A stretch of DNA of 64,000 nucleotides from Maritalea sp049801075 (lineage in GTDB: Bacteria; Pseudomonadota; Alphaproteobacteria; Rhizobiales; Devosiaceae), in contig NZ_JBNAGG010000004.1 of assembly GCF_049801075.1 (NCBI RefSeq), positions 62,001-126,000 on the forward strand. The letters are read 5' to 3'. This document shows, piece by piece, positions 1-8,975 of the stretch. Position numbers and translations under genes: made by a program. Each line of letters starts with the position of its first letter. The stretch's first letter is position 1. The notes beneath the pieces are model-generated. The model worked only from the letters and a program-made list of their open reading frames with translations, made no database searches and was not told the DNA's origin.

Positions 1-356
1 GTGAGGGTTAGCACCAAAGCTGCGGGCAATGTTGCAGGTGATAGGCTTAGAAACCCGGCAATGATCAACCCACCTGCGGCCAAAAAACGAATGCCGACAA
101 AGCTGGATTTTCGATTGTTTCGGTCCATCCATGCACCAAGGGGCGGGCCAGAAAAGAAAATGACGATGTTCAATATAAAAGAGGCAGCGCCCAACAGTTC
201 TGTGCCCCCCGGCATCTGCACGATAAGCCACGGTACGCCCACCAACATGAACCCTTGTGCCGTTGAGGTGATGAAGGTGCCGCCGATCAATAAGAACAGC
301 AAGCTGGGTGAGAAAGGATGCGATTGGGCGGGGGTGGCGAGATGCATTTGCGACAT
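1..356 (-). CDS. MFS transporter, N-terminal part (runs off the window start)
   Basis: The reverse strand from an ATG at 356 reads open to the window edge and encodes about 118 residues of a major facilitator protein. Visible are a short polar N-terminus, a first membrane segment around LLFLIGGTFITSTAQGFML, a second hydrophobic segment, and the loop GAWMDRNNRK, which matches the charged loop between helices 2 and 3 of the superfamily. The start is supported by AAGGAG eight bases upstream. It is transcribed divergently from the LysR-type gene at 467, the usual arrangement for an exporter and its regulator, and an operator-like inverted repeat lies between them. The substrate cannot be told from this fragment. 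Confidence 0.8.
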   Translation of the reverse strand, partial: MSQMHLATPAQSHPFSPSLLFLLIGGTFITSTAQGFMLVGVPWLIVQMPGGTELLGAASFILNIVIFFSGPPLGAWMDRNNRKSSFVGIRFLAAGGLIIAGFLSLSPATLPAALVLTL

Positions 357-422
357 AGGAACTCCTTTGTCGCTGGTCTATTGATAGAATAAGTGCCAGA
401 CAATTCCTGCAAATTGCACTAT

Positions 423-445
423 ATTCATTCTTTAGTGGAATGAAT
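423..445. promoter_or_regulatory. Inverted repeat between MFS and LysR genes, probable LysR-type operator
   Basis: ATTCATTC, seven bases, then GAATGAAT: a perfect 8-bp dyad in the 110-bp gap between the divergent MFS and lysR-type genes. Size and position fit a LysR-family binding site (T-N11-A type dyads). Binding itself is inferred. Confidence 0.6.
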
Positions 446-466
446 AACTAGGATATTTGAGCGACA

Positions 467-1405
467 ATGATGCGGCGAAGTGATCATTTACATCAGATGC
501 AGGTATTCTCCGCAGTGGTGCAGCAGGGGAATTTTGCGAAAGCGGCTACACTTAAGCAATTGCCTGCCTCTTCGGTTAGCAAAACCATTGGCCAGCTTGA
601 AAAACGGCTGAATGTCACGCTTTTTCGGCGTACCACGCGGCACATGGTTTTGACGGATGAGGGGTATCAATATTTGCGGATGGTGCAACGGGTGTTGCGC
701 GATATTCAAGTTTCTGAAGACCGATTGCGCACAGGAGATGAAGTGCGCGGCACAATGCATGTTACGGCGCCTGTGGCGTTTAGTGAGCGCTTCTTGAGTG
801 CATACATGCCGAGTTTTTGTAAAAAGTATCCCGAGCTGACAATCGATTTTGACACAGATCGACGCTATCTGGATTTAACCAGCCATAATATTGATGTTGC
901 GGTGCGCACCTTGGCTGCAGGACAGGATTCGCCTTTTTATTCAGTGCCTTTGCTGCCCCATGTCAATTTTCTGGTGGCGTCGCCAGCCTATCTGAATAAG
1001 GCAGGTACACCTCAATCAATTGACGATTTGGCGCGGCATCACCTGCTCTATTTTGATTGGCCGCGCAAAATGAATGCCTGGCAGATGCAGTTGGGCAATG
1101 AGACGGTGCAGGTGGAAAGCGAAGCTGTATTTCGCACCAACAGCTACAAGATTTTAAATGAATGTGCCCTGCAAGGCGTAGGCGTTGCCAACTTGCCTGC
1201 CGATTATGCGATTGAACATTTACGCAGCGGGGCACTGGTGCATGTGTTGCCGGAGCTTATCGAGCACCGTGGGCAGCGTGTAGCGCTATATCATCAACGT
1301 CGTCGTGAGTCGGCAAAAACAGACGCGTTTTTGCGCTTTCTTGAAGAAAGTACAGCGCAACATCTTGCAGATGTCACCGCCTATTTGGATGATTTAAGGG
1401 CGTAG
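467..1405 (+). CDS. LysR-family transcriptional regulator
   Basis: A 312-residue protein of normal LysR length. The N-terminal winged helix-turn-helix covers roughly residues 5-65 (MQVFSAVVQQGNFAKAAT, then SSVSKTIGQLEKRLNVTLF and RRTTRHMVLTDEG). The rest is a periplasmic-binding-protein-like effector domain. The start has a second ATG directly after it, so the true start may be one codon later. It is divergent from the MFS gene and probably controls it through the dyad at 423-445. The 3' end overlaps the convergent motB-like gene by 12 bases. The effector is not predictable. Confidence 0.9.
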   Translation: MMRRSDHLHQMQVFSAVVQQGNFAKAATLKQLPASSVSKTIGQLEKRLNVTLFRRTTRHMVLTDEGYQYLRMVQRVLRDIQVSEDRLRTGDEVRGTMHVTAPVAFSERFLSAYMPSFCKKYPELTIDFDTDRRYLDLTSHNIDVAVRTLAAGQDSPFYSVPLLPHVNFLVASPAYLNKAGTPQSIDDLARHHLLYFDWPRKMNAWQMQLGNETVQVESEAVFRTNSYKILNECALQGVGVANLPADYAIEHLRSGALVHVLPELIEHRGQRVALYHQRRRESAKTDAFLRFLEESTAQHLADVTAYLDDLRA

Positions 1406-2251
1406 CTCGACCGGAACCGGAGGCTCTTCTTTCATCAGCAAAATCGAAATGCGCTGGTTGGCTGAAAGATAAGGATCGTTCGGGAAGAGTGGTTGGCTTT
1501 CGCCCTTGCCGACTACAGAATGGAACCGTTCTGACGGCATGCCAAACTCTTCCATCACCCGGCGCACAATGTTTGCGCGGTCGGTCGATAGGTCCCATTT
1601 GCCATAGGTTTGGGTCTGATAGATACCGCCCGAAGCCACATGGCCGGTTACTTTGACTTGGTTCGGCAAACTCTTGAGAATTGGCGTCATCACTTCAATG
1701 GCCTTGCGAGTCACCTCATAGGGGTATTTCGACCCCTCTGGGAACATAGCGCGACCTTCCTGATCCACGATCTGAATGTGGAGGCCTTCTTCGGTTTCTT
1801 CAATCAACAGATTGTCGGCAACGAACGTGATTTCAGGCAGTTCCTGCCAAGCTTGACGCAAGGTCGTGGTGGCCAAGGCAAATTGGCGGGGCTTTTCGAC
1901 TTCCGAACGCTCGATATCGTGAGTGTTGGCTTCCGGACCTTGCTTGGTGCGGTCGTCATGCTGCTGTTCTTGGAATTCTGTTTGCGTGATTTCGTCTTCA
2001 AGCGTTAGTGTTTTCACATAATCGCGTTGCGGATTGCCATCGCGTTCGATGATGCCCGCGCGTTGTTCCACCTTGATCACGCCAAACGCGTCCTTCAAAG
2101 AACCGGCAACCACTTGCAGTTTCAACTCGTCCTGAATGGAGAAAGAAATAATCAAGACGAAGAAGCACACCAGAATGGACATGAGGTCAGCAAAGGTGAC
2201 CAACCATTCTGGAATTTCGCTTCCGCCTGCTGCTTTTTTCTTTCTGGCCAT
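1394..2251 (-). CDS. motB: Flagellar motor stator protein, MotB/PomB type
   Basis: A 285-residue stator B subunit. The N-terminus has a basic cytoplasmic tail, then one membrane helix that begins with the ion-binding Asp22 in TFADLMSILVCFFVLIIS. The Asp-Leu-Met-Ser and Cys-Phe-Phe-Val signature is closer to sodium-type PomB than to proton-type MotB. The C-terminal part (about residues 150-278) is an OmpA-like peptidoglycan-binding domain, with WDLSTDRANIVRRVM and NQRISILLM recognisable. It follows the motA/pomA-like gene by 29 bases on the same strand. No other flagellar gene is nearby. Ion specificity is inferred from motif similarity only. Confidence 0.9.
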   Translation of the reverse strand: MARKKKAAGGSEIPEWLVTFADLMSILVCFFVLIISFSIQDELKLQVVAGSLKDAFGVIKVEQRAGIIERDGNPQRDYVKTLTLEDEITQTEFQEQQHDDRTKQGPEANTHDIERSEVEKPRQFALATTTLRQAWQELPEITFVADNLLIEETEEGLHIQIVDQEGRAMFPEGSKYPYEVTRKAIEVMTPILKSLPNQVKVTGHVASGGIYQTQTYGKWDLSTDRANIVRRVMEEFGMPSERFHSVVGKGESQPLFPNDPYLSANQRISILLMKEEPPVPVELRP

Positions 2252-2280
2252 TATGCTGTCCTAATGCTTGATCTTGTGCC

Positions 2281-3048
2281 TTAGGCGGCATCTTCAAGGT
2301 GATCGCGCTGCGTCTCAGGCAGATATGCGGTCAACATTTGAGTAATGAGGGCAGGGCTCTTGCCATCTCGGATCGACATGATGCCGTCAATGATCAGCGT
2401 CTGGTTGATCTCTTCCATTTCGAGCTTAGCAGACAATTTGTCGGCAATTGGCAAACACACCAGGTTGGCCAAAACCGCACCATACATTGTTGTCAACAAA
2501 GCCACCGCCATCGCAGGGCCAATCGCTGACGGATCTTCCATATTGGCCAACATTTGAACAAGGCCAACCAATGTGCCGATCATCCCGAAAGCAGGAGCGG
2601 CGTCGCCCAAGCTTTTGAACACGCGCTGGCCTTCAGAGAGGCGGCTAATATAGTGGTCGCGCTCAAGCTCCATCGCTTCGCGGATAAAAGCGGCGTCGTA
2701 ACCATCGGCAATATATTGCGCGCCTTTGCGCAAATTTGGTTCTTCCACATCAACATTTTCCAGCCCGAGCGGACCAGAGCGGCGCACAATGTCGCCCATT
2801 TCAGCGATCTTTTCGATCAATTCGCGCGGGTCGACCTTTTTGTGGGTGAACGCCACTTTACCGCCTGTTGAAAAGGCACCAATAACACCAGCAAGTGGAA
2901 ACCGAATTAGGGTTGCGGCCAAGCCACCACCGATCACAATCATCAATGATGGGGGATCGACAAACTGGGCGAATGACCCGCCCATAAAAATTGCGAGTGC
3001 GATAAATGCTGCACCGGCAAGCATGCCAATGATCGTGGCTAAATCCAT
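2281..3048 (-). CDS. motA: Flagellar motor stator protein, MotA/PomA type
   Basis: A 255-residue protein, the usual PomA length, with four expected membrane helices: two near the N-terminus and two around FGMIGTLVGLVQML and TTMYGAVLANLVCLPIADKL, which are the family's pore-lining helices 3 and 4. The cytoplasmic loop holds the MotA/PomA stretch RSGPLGLENVDVEEPN. It forms an operon with the PomB-like gene downstream and supplies the other half of the ion-driven stator. Upstream there are about 250 bases without a gene, containing several TTAA words but not at CtrA spacing. Confidence 0.92.
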   Translation of the reverse strand: MDLATIIGMLAGAAFIALAIFMGGSFAQFVDPPSLMIVIGGGLAATLIRFPLAGVIGAFSTGGKVAFTHKKVDPRELIEKIAEMGDIVRRSGPLGLENVDVEEPNLRKGAQYIADGYDAAFIREAMELERDHYISRLSEGQRVFKSLGDAAPAFGMIGTLVGLVQMLANMEDPSAIGPAMAVALLTTMYGAVLANLVCLPIADKLSAKLEMEEINQTLIIDGIMSIRDGKSPALITQMLTAYLPETQRDHLEDAA

Positions 3049-3305
3049 GCGACCCTACTCCTTACTGCAACCCCGTTGGGCGCTAGGTCAAACTGAGGGT
3101 CAGTCTACCTTGTTAAGGCTAATCAGCTGTTAATGGCGCCTGTTAAGAATATAAAAAACTTTGACGAGGTTTTTTGCTTTAAAGTTAAGGGGTTAGGGGC
3201 GAATTGAATGGTAAATAAATAGATGATTTCAACGCTTCATTAACCATAAAACGGCATGATCGACCTATTGGAATTTCCGAAAATTGAATAAAACTGAGCC
3301 AAGAC

Positions 3306-4514
3306 ATGTTGCTGCCAAAAGGCACCCCAAAACATAATCGTTTGCTGCAATGGTGCCCAAAATGCGCACTGACTGTCAGTGTGTTTGCGATTGGCAGCGG
3401 ATCGGCTGCGTTGGCTGAGGATTTGCTTTATCCGTTTGATCTTTCAACAAGCTTGAGCCTTCGTGGTGGCTACGAGATGAAAGATGGTGTGGGGCAGAGT
3501 TATTTGGAAGCGACGCCAGAGATTAGTGCCACACGCAGCGATGAAGATTGGACTCTTTCTGGCAGTGCTTCGGCCACGTTCGACAAATATCAAAAGGATA
3601 ATAGTGGCGTGCGGGCCATAAATTTGGATGGCGCGGTGAGCTATCAATTTACCCGACGCACCAAGATCGATGCGGGACTAACCTATGGGTTGGATTTGCC
3701 GCGATTGAACGATGATGAATTGCCGGACGATGTGGCCGAAGCGCCGCTAAACCAAAATTTTGGTGCCAGTGCAACATTGTCGCATCAATTTAACAAAACC
3801 GCAGTTGAAGGTCGGCTTGGGTTGGCGCGTGCGCAGATGGGGCCGACCAAGCTAGACAATGATAGCCTTGTTGATAATGGCGATCAAAATAGTTGGAACA
3901 TTTCCGTTGGCGGCCGGGTCAGTCGCGAGATTACTCCCATTGTCAGCGTGTTTTACGATACAGACACTAGCCGCACTATATATGATGCCGCGTCTGCTAC
4001 TCTATCGGCTAAGCGCGATGGGTGGACATTTGATAATCGGCTAGGTGTGTCCGCTAATTTTAAAGACCGCTTGAGCGGTGAGGTCTCCATTGGGCAGTTG
4101 CGGCGCACCTATGATGACGCCAATTTGAATGATGTTTTGACCACATCTTATGGCGCAGCAATCACTTACCAATTGGGCAATAGCGCCGCGCTAGAATTGA
4201 GTGCAGATACTTCGCTGAGCCCGTCAACTGAACCGGGCGAGCCAAGCAAAATCACTGATAGTGTGACACTTGGTTTTAGCCAGCAGGTCAATAACCGTTT
4301 TGGATATACTGTTTCGGCAGATTTTGGCCGCGAGCATTATCAAGGTAGTGATCGCAATGCCGGGCGTTTTGGCCTTGGGCTTGAAGGCACATATGTGATC
4401 AACAGCTATGCAGCTGCTTATGCTGGATATCGCTATGAGGTCAGTGAAGACAGCGTTGATGGCGGTAGTCGCACCAACGCTATTGAGGCGGGATTGCGCT
4501 TTACGCGTCCTTGA
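3306..4514 (+). CDS. Outer-membrane beta-barrel protein (BBP2-like)
   Basis: A 402-residue exported protein. A hydrophobic signal segment ends near SGSAALAED (about residues 20-40). The rest is alternating polar/hydrophobic strand-rich sequence typical of an outer-membrane barrel, with repeated patterns such as LSLRGGYEM, FGASATLSHQF, GYTVSADFGRE and AAYAGYRYE, ending in GLRFTRP. This fits the putative beta-barrel porin 2 family found in rhizobia. Its last 14 bases overlap the end of the convergent galU gene. Function unknown; possibly linked to envelope polysaccharide because of galU and galE next door. An ATG start without a clear ribosome site leaves the exact N-terminus uncertain. Confidence 0.75.
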   Translation: MLLPKGTPKHNRLLQWCPKCALTVSVFAIGSGSAALAEDLLYPFDLSTSLSLRGGYEMKDGVGQSYLEATPEISATRSDEDWTLSGSASATFDKYQKDNSGVRAINLDGAVSYQFTRRTKIDAGLTYGLDLPRLNDDELPDDVAEAPLNQNFGASATLSHQFNKTAVEGRLGLARAQMGPTKLDNDSLVDNGDQNSWNISVGGRVSREITPIVSVFYDTDTSRTIYDAASATLSAKRDGWTFDNRLGVSANFKDRLSGEVSIGQLRRTYDDANLNDVLTTSYGAAITYQLGNSAALELSADTSLSPSTEPGEPSKITDSVTLGFSQQVNNRFGYTVSADFGREHYQGSDRNAGRFGLGLEGTYVINSYAAAYAGYRYEVSEDSVDGGSRTNAIEAGLRFTRP

Positions 4515-5403
4515 TCAATCCCTTGAGGAAACTCGGGTCCAAAGATTGCAACTCTCGCTGAAATCCTTGAGCAATATCTGGCCGGTCCAGTGCAAAAACA
4601 ACATTGGCGGTGAGGAAGCCGATCTTTGACCCACAGTCAAAGCTTTGGCCTTTATATTTCACGCCAGTGAATTTTTGTTCTTCCATAAGGGTGCCCATAG
4701 CATCAGTGATCTGGATTTCACCGCCAGCGCCTTTGGATTGCTTTGAGATCAGATCAAAAATTTCAGGCTGGAGAATATAACGACCTGAAATAATCAAGTT
4801 TGAAGGCGCGTCCTCCTTGGCGGGTTTTTCAACCATTTGGGTGATGTTGAACCCTTCATCGGGGCCATCGCCGCGGCCGACGATGCCGTAAGAGCTAACC
4901 TCTTCAGGATCGATTTCTTCAACTGCGATGACGTTGCCGCCATTTTCATTATAGCTTTCCATCATCTGGCTCAAAACGCCAGGTTCAGCCCGCATCAACA
5001 TATCGGGCAGCAGCAGCGCAAAGGGCTCATTGCCAACAATATCGCGCGCGCACCACACCGCATGGCCAAGGCCAAGCGGCTCTTGCTGGCGGGTGAAACT
5101 TGTTTGTCCCGGGCGGGGCAAACCTTCATCCAGCATTTGAAGCATGTCGTGTTTTTTGCGTTGATGCAGGGTGATTTCCAGCTCGACCTGTTTGTCGAAA
5201 TGGTCCTCAATCACGCCCTTATTGCGGCCTGTTACGAACACAAAATGTTCGATACCAGCTTCGCGGGCTTCATCAACTGCATATTGAATAAGGGGCCGAT
5301 CGACCACGGGCAGCATTTCTTTTGGCATGGCCTTGGTGGCAGGCAAAAAGCGGGTGCCTAAGCCGGCAACGGGAAACACTGCTGTACGAACTTTTTTGGC
5401 CAA
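4501..5403 (-). CDS. galU: UTP-glucose-1-phosphate uridylyltransferase
   Basis: A 300-residue cytoplasmic enzyme making UDP-glucose from UTP and glucose-1-phosphate. The nucleotidyltransferase signature FPVAGLGTRFLPATKAMPKE is at residues 10-29, followed by the substrate motif VVDRPLIQYAVDEA, and further in by LGLGHAVWCA, ALLLPDML and the C-terminal FDCGSKIGFLTANV. Length and motifs match bacterial GalU closely. It is divergent from galE, so the pair provides UDP-glucose and UDP-galactose for surface glycans. The 3' end overlaps the convergent barrel gene. Confidence 0.97.
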   Translation of the reverse strand: MAKKVRTAVFPVAGLGTRFLPATKAMPKEMLPVVDRPLIQYAVDEAREAGIEHFVFVTGRNKGVIEDHFDKQVELEITLHQRKKHDMLQMLDEGLPRPGQTSFTRQQEPLGLGHAVWCARDIVGNEPFALLLPDMLMRAEPGVLSQMMESYNENGGNVIAVEEIDPEEVSSYGIVGRGDGPDEGFNITQMVEKPAKEDAPSNLIISGRYILQPEIFDLISKQSKGAGGEIQITDAMGTLMEEQKFTGVKYKGQSFDCGSKIGFLTANVVFALDRPDIAQGFQRELQSLDPSFLKGLIKDA

Positions 5404-5513
5404 TTTTATCCCCTATATATGATTTATAAGCATAATTAGGTGCGTTTAAAGCTAATCGCAACCCTTTGCCAGTTAGATGGCAACACATTAGAATTCAGTT
5501 AAGGGGCAAAAAG

Positions 5514-6515
5514 ATGAGCGTGTTGGTCACTGGCGGAGCCGGTTATATTGGCGGGCATATGGTGCTTCATCTCGTGGATGAAGGCGAAAAGGTCGTGGTG
5601 CTGGACAATTTGGTCACGGGCTTTCAATGGGCCATCGATGATCGAGCGGTTTTTGTTGAGGGCCATGCAGGCGATACCGAGCTGGTTGAGGAGCTCATCA
5701 AAACCCATGGCATCAAATCAATTCTGCATTTTGCCGGATCAATTGTGGTGCCCGAATCAGTCGAAAACCCTTTGAAATATTATCAAAACAACACGGCAAC
5801 CACGCGCAATCTGATTGAAGCGGCCGTGAAGGGCGGGGTGGAGCATTTCATCTTTTCTTCTACTGCGGCTGTTTATGGCATGACGGGCAATGACCCGGTG
5901 TTTGAGGATGCTCAGCTCAACCCGATGTCGCCTTATGGCCGCTCCAAGTTGATGAGCGAGATGATGCTGCAGGATGTGGCAGCGGCTCACCCTATGCGCT
6001 ATGGCGTTTTGCGCTATTTCAATGTGGCTGGTGCTGATCCGAGAGGTCGGTTGGGGCAATCTACACCACGGGCGACACACTTGATTAAAGTGGCATGCCA
6101 AGCGGCGTTGGGGCAGCGCGATCAGATGCAAATTTTCGGCACGGATTATGACACACCAGATGGCACAGCCTTGCGCGATTACATCCACGTGAGCGACTTG
6201 GTGGGGGCGCATGGCCTATTGTTGAACTATCTACGCGACGGCGGTTTGTCGACCACGCTTAACTGCGGATATGGTCGGGGCTATAGCGTGCGCGAAGTGG
6301 TTGAAACGGTGAAAAACGTCACCGGGGTAGATTTTACGGCGGAAGAAACTGCACGGCGTGCGGGTGACCCGGCGGCAGTTGTGGCGGGTGCTGATCGGGT
6401 GCGATCAATGCTTGGTTGGACACCGCAACATGACGATTTGCAGGGCATTGTGAACAATGCATATGCTTGGGAAAAATATCTTCTAACGCGCAATGATCGC
6501 CCGGAAATTGCCTAA
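5514..6515 (+). CDS. galE: UDP-glucose 4-epimerase
   Basis: A 333-residue short-chain dehydrogenase/reductase-type epimerase converting UDP-glucose and UDP-galactose. The NAD-binding GGAGYIGGH lies at residues 6-14, the active site region has FSSTAAVYG followed by SPYGRSKLMSE (the catalytic YxxxK), and RDYIHVSDL is typical of GalE. The ATG at 5514 is chosen because AAGGGG lies seven bases upstream; an in-frame ATG 48 bases earlier has no ribosome site and would add residues absent from the family. It is divergent from galU. Confidence 0.95.
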   Translation: MSVLVTGGAGYIGGHMVLHLVDEGEKVVVLDNLVTGFQWAIDDRAVFVEGHAGDTELVEELIKTHGIKSILHFAGSIVVPESVENPLKYYQNNTATTRNLIEAAVKGGVEHFIFSSTAAVYGMTGNDPVFEDAQLNPMSPYGRSKLMSEMMLQDVAAAHPMRYGVLRYFNVAGADPRGRLGQSTPRATHLIKVACQAALGQRDQMQIFGTDYDTPDGTALRDYIHVSDLVGAHGLLLNYLRDGGLSTTLNCGYGRGYSVREVVETVKNVTGVDFTAEETARRAGDPAAVVAGADRVRSMLGWTPQHDDLQGIVNNAYAWEKYLLTRNDRPEIA

Positions 6516-6554
6516 ATAGAAGGGCATGATCAAAGCGGGAATAAGGGGACAGAT

Positions 6555-7757
6555 ATGTTTTTGCGCGCTTTGATGATTCTGTGTTTTTTGGTGGTGTCGC
6601 AGGTTGGTTTTGCGGCGCCGCAACAAAGTTTTCCTGACTTTATCAAAGACTTTGAACGCCAAGCTGTGGCGGCAGGGATTTCGCGTGATTTCTATCGCCG
6701 CGTAACCAACGGGCTGACACCTGATCCAAAAATCAAAGTGGCGCAAGTGACGCAACCAGAGTTTGAGCGCCCGATCTGGGACTATGTGGACAAGCGCGTC
6801 AGCGCAGCGCAGATCAAACAGGGCCAGCAAAAATATCGCGCGAACAAAGCGATTTTCGATCGTGTATCGGCGGCCTATGGTGTCGACCCCTATGTGTTGG
6901 CTGCGATTTGGGGCATCGAAACCAATTATGGTTCAATCATGAACCAAGATATCTATTTCAAACCTGTCCTGCGGTCGTTGTTTTCACTGGTGCACCAACG
7001 GCGCGGACGTGTTGAAGCGGATGCAAAAGAATTGTTGCTGGTGTTGCAATTGATGCAATCGGGCAAAATGCCTGTCGATCAAAAAGGGTCTTGGGCCGGG
7101 GCCATGGGACATCTTCAAATTATGCCAACTGCCTATAGCAAACTAGCCATTGATTTTGACGGGAATGGCAAAATTGACGTGCATAATTCATTGGCGGATG
7201 CGCTTGCCTCTTCAGCGCGTTGGCTCTTGTCGCTCGGCTATGTGCCAGGCGAGGATTGGGGCATGGAAGTTGAGCTGCCACGCGGTTTTGATTATCGCCT
7301 TGCCGGACGCGATCAATTGCGGAATGTGCGGTTCTTTGCTGAACGCGGGGTGCAGCGCGTGGCTGGCCGTCAATTTGGTGACCTGAATCAACCCGTATTT
7401 CTTTATGTGCCTGCGGGCAAAAATGGCCCGAAATTTTTGATGGGACGCAACTATCTTGCCTTTAAGGGGTACAATTTCGCGGATTCTTACGCTTTGACGG
7501 TGGCGCATCTTACGGACCGATTGAAGGGTGTGGGGCCGTTTGCCCACGATTGGCCGCGCAATGCAGCATTTCTAAATCGAGACCAGCGGGTGGCATTGCA
7601 GCAGAAGCTGAGGCGTTTGGGATATTACAAGGGCGAGGTGGATGGACGGCTTGGGCCGATCAGCCAAAAATCGTTGCGGGCGTGGCAGTCGGACGCCGGG
7701 CTCGTGGTGGACGGCTTTGCCACCCGCGAGGTTTTTAATGTGCTGATGGCACAATGA
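6555..7757 (+). CDS. Lytic murein transglycosylase, MltB family
   Basis: A 400-residue secreted enzyme that cleaves peptidoglycan glycan strands with formation of 1,6-anhydro ends. A signal peptide ends near VSQVGFAAPQ (about residue 21). The SLT_2 catalytic domain covers roughly residues 25-320, with the catalytic glutamate (about E122) in IWGIETNYGS, and GAMGHLQIMPTAY and DGNGKIDVHNSLADALASSA typical of MltB homologues. A C-terminal peptidoglycan-binding domain spans about residues 340-398 (LRRLGYYKGEVDGRLGP). The SGNH hydrolase gene follows after 18 bases and is probably co-transcribed. Confidence 0.93.
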   Translation: MFLRALMILCFLVVSQVGFAAPQQSFPDFIKDFERQAVAAGISRDFYRRVTNGLTPDPKIKVAQVTQPEFERPIWDYVDKRVSAAQIKQGQQKYRANKAIFDRVSAAYGVDPYVLAAIWGIETNYGSIMNQDIYFKPVLRSLFSLVHQRRGRVEADAKELLLVLQLMQSGKMPVDQKGSWAGAMGHLQIMPTAYSKLAIDFDGNGKIDVHNSLADALASSARWLLSLGYVPGEDWGMEVELPRGFDYRLAGRDQLRNVRFFAERGVQRVAGRQFGDLNQPVFLYVPAGKNGPKFLMGRNYLAFKGYNFADSYALTVAHLTDRLKGVGPFAHDWPRNAAFLNRDQRVALQQKLRRLGYYKGEVDGRLGPISQKSLRAWQSDAGLVVDGFATREVFNVLMAQ

Positions 7758-7775
7758 TATGCTAGATCAATCCTT

Positions 7776-8960
7776 ATGACACACAATATGCGTGCACTTT
7801 GGCTGGTGATTTTGTTGGCGTTGATGCTGCCATTGGCGGTCGCGACGGTGTCAACTGCTGCCTATGCGCAGGAGCGCATTGAAGTGGCGCAAAATAATAG
7901 TGGCGAACGGCGCACCTTGTTCGACATTTTGTTTGGCCGCAAAAAGGAACAACCAAAACCGCAACAACAAAAGCGCACCACACCTCGCCGTAGCTCGCCG
8001 AGCGTGGCAGCACCAGTTAAGGTGAATACGATTGAAAAAGCGCCAGATGCGACTCGACTTTTGGTGATTGGCGACAGCCTTTCGATTGATCTGGCGAAAG
8101 GACTTGATCGGTTTTATGCCGAAGATCCACAGCTGAAAATTATCGGCGCTGGCGTAGGGTCGTCTGGCTTTGTGCGGGATGATTATTACGACTGGAATGA
8201 TGCGATTGCCAAACGCATCGCCGCCGATGATTTTGATATGGTCGTGGTGGCAATTGGCACGAATGATCGGCAGGTTTTGCGCTCGTCCAGTGGTGTGTTT
8301 GATCCGCTGACGGAAGAATGGCGCGCGGCTTATCGTGATCGATTGGCAGAGTTTTTATCGCAATTGAAAGCTGCCAACAAACCTGCGGTTTGGGTGGGGC
8401 TGCCCCCCATGCGGTCGGGCTCCTATTCGTCAGCGATGAGCCAGATTTCTTCGATCCATCGGCTGGTGGCATTTGAGTTTGGCGCTGAATTTGTTGATAT
8501 TTATGAGCGCTTTGTGGATGAAGATGGCAATTATTCCGCCTATGGCCCCGATTTGAACGGTCAGAATGCGCAGATGCGCAAGGGCGATGGAATTCACCTC
8601 ACCGCGCGGGGCAATGACAAACTGTCATTTTTTGCCGATAAGTCGATCAGAACTTTTTATCGTGGCGGTGGCATAACGATTGCTGTGGCTGATCCGCTGG
8701 AAAATAGTGATGCTGCTGGTTTGCAGCGCCCGCCATTTCAAGGGTTGAGCCAAGTGCGAATGTTGGAAGTGGCAGGGGCAGTACGTCCGCTTGGAGAAAA
8801 GCCAAGGGCAGATGCAGGCGGATTGGTGGTGAAGTCAGCGCAATCGCAGCCCAGCGTGCGGTTGGAGCAACTTATGGATGCGCCAATTGGGCGGGCAGAT
8901 GCGTTTGGTGTGGGGATTGACCCGGCAGCTGAAGAGGAAATACCTCAGCTGCCGAGATAA
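7776..8960 (+). CDS. Exported SGNH/GDSL-type hydrolase (DUF459 family)
   Basis: A 394-residue protein with an N-terminal membrane/signal segment (about residues 8-30), a basic Gln/Pro-rich linker, and an SGNH domain from about residue 85 to 285. The four hallmark blocks are visible: the nucleophile in VIGDSLSIDL, glycine in GAGVGSSG, asparagine in AIGTNDRQ, and histidine in DGIHLTARG. The roughly 100-residue C-terminal tail is not recognisable. It lies just downstream of the MltB-like gene, suggesting a role on cell-wall or periplasmic glycan esters, but the substrate is unknown. The ribosome site is weak and the start could be four codons later at a second Met. Confidence 0.85.
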   Translation: MTHNMRALWLVILLALMLPLAVATVSTAAYAQERIEVAQNNSGERRTLFDILFGRKKEQPKPQQQKRTTPRRSSPSVAAPVKVNTIEKAPDATRLLVIGDSLSIDLAKGLDRFYAEDPQLKIIGAGVGSSGFVRDDYYDWNDAIAKRIAADDFDMVVVAIGTNDRQVLRSSSGVFDPLTEEWRAAYRDRLAEFLSQLKAANKPAVWVGLPPMRSGSYSSAMSQISSIHRLVAFEFGAEFVDIYERFVDEDGNYSAYGPDLNGQNAQMRKGDGIHLTARGNDKLSFFADKSIRTFYRGGGITIAVADPLENSDAAGLQRPPFQGLSQVRMLEVAGAVRPLGEKPRADAGGLVVKSAQSQPSVRLEQLMDAPIGRADAFGVGIDPAAEEEIPQLPR

Positions 8961-8975
8961 TTGCTTGTTTGATGC

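Noticed and set aside
1..384. Plus-strand open frame at the window start
   Set aside because: Low-complexity product; the reverse strand encodes a recognisable MFS transporter with a ribosome site.
3113..3146. Three TTAA words upstream of motA as possible CtrA sites
   Set aside because: Spacings are 13 and 9 bases, not the 7 of the TTAA-N7-TTAA consensus.
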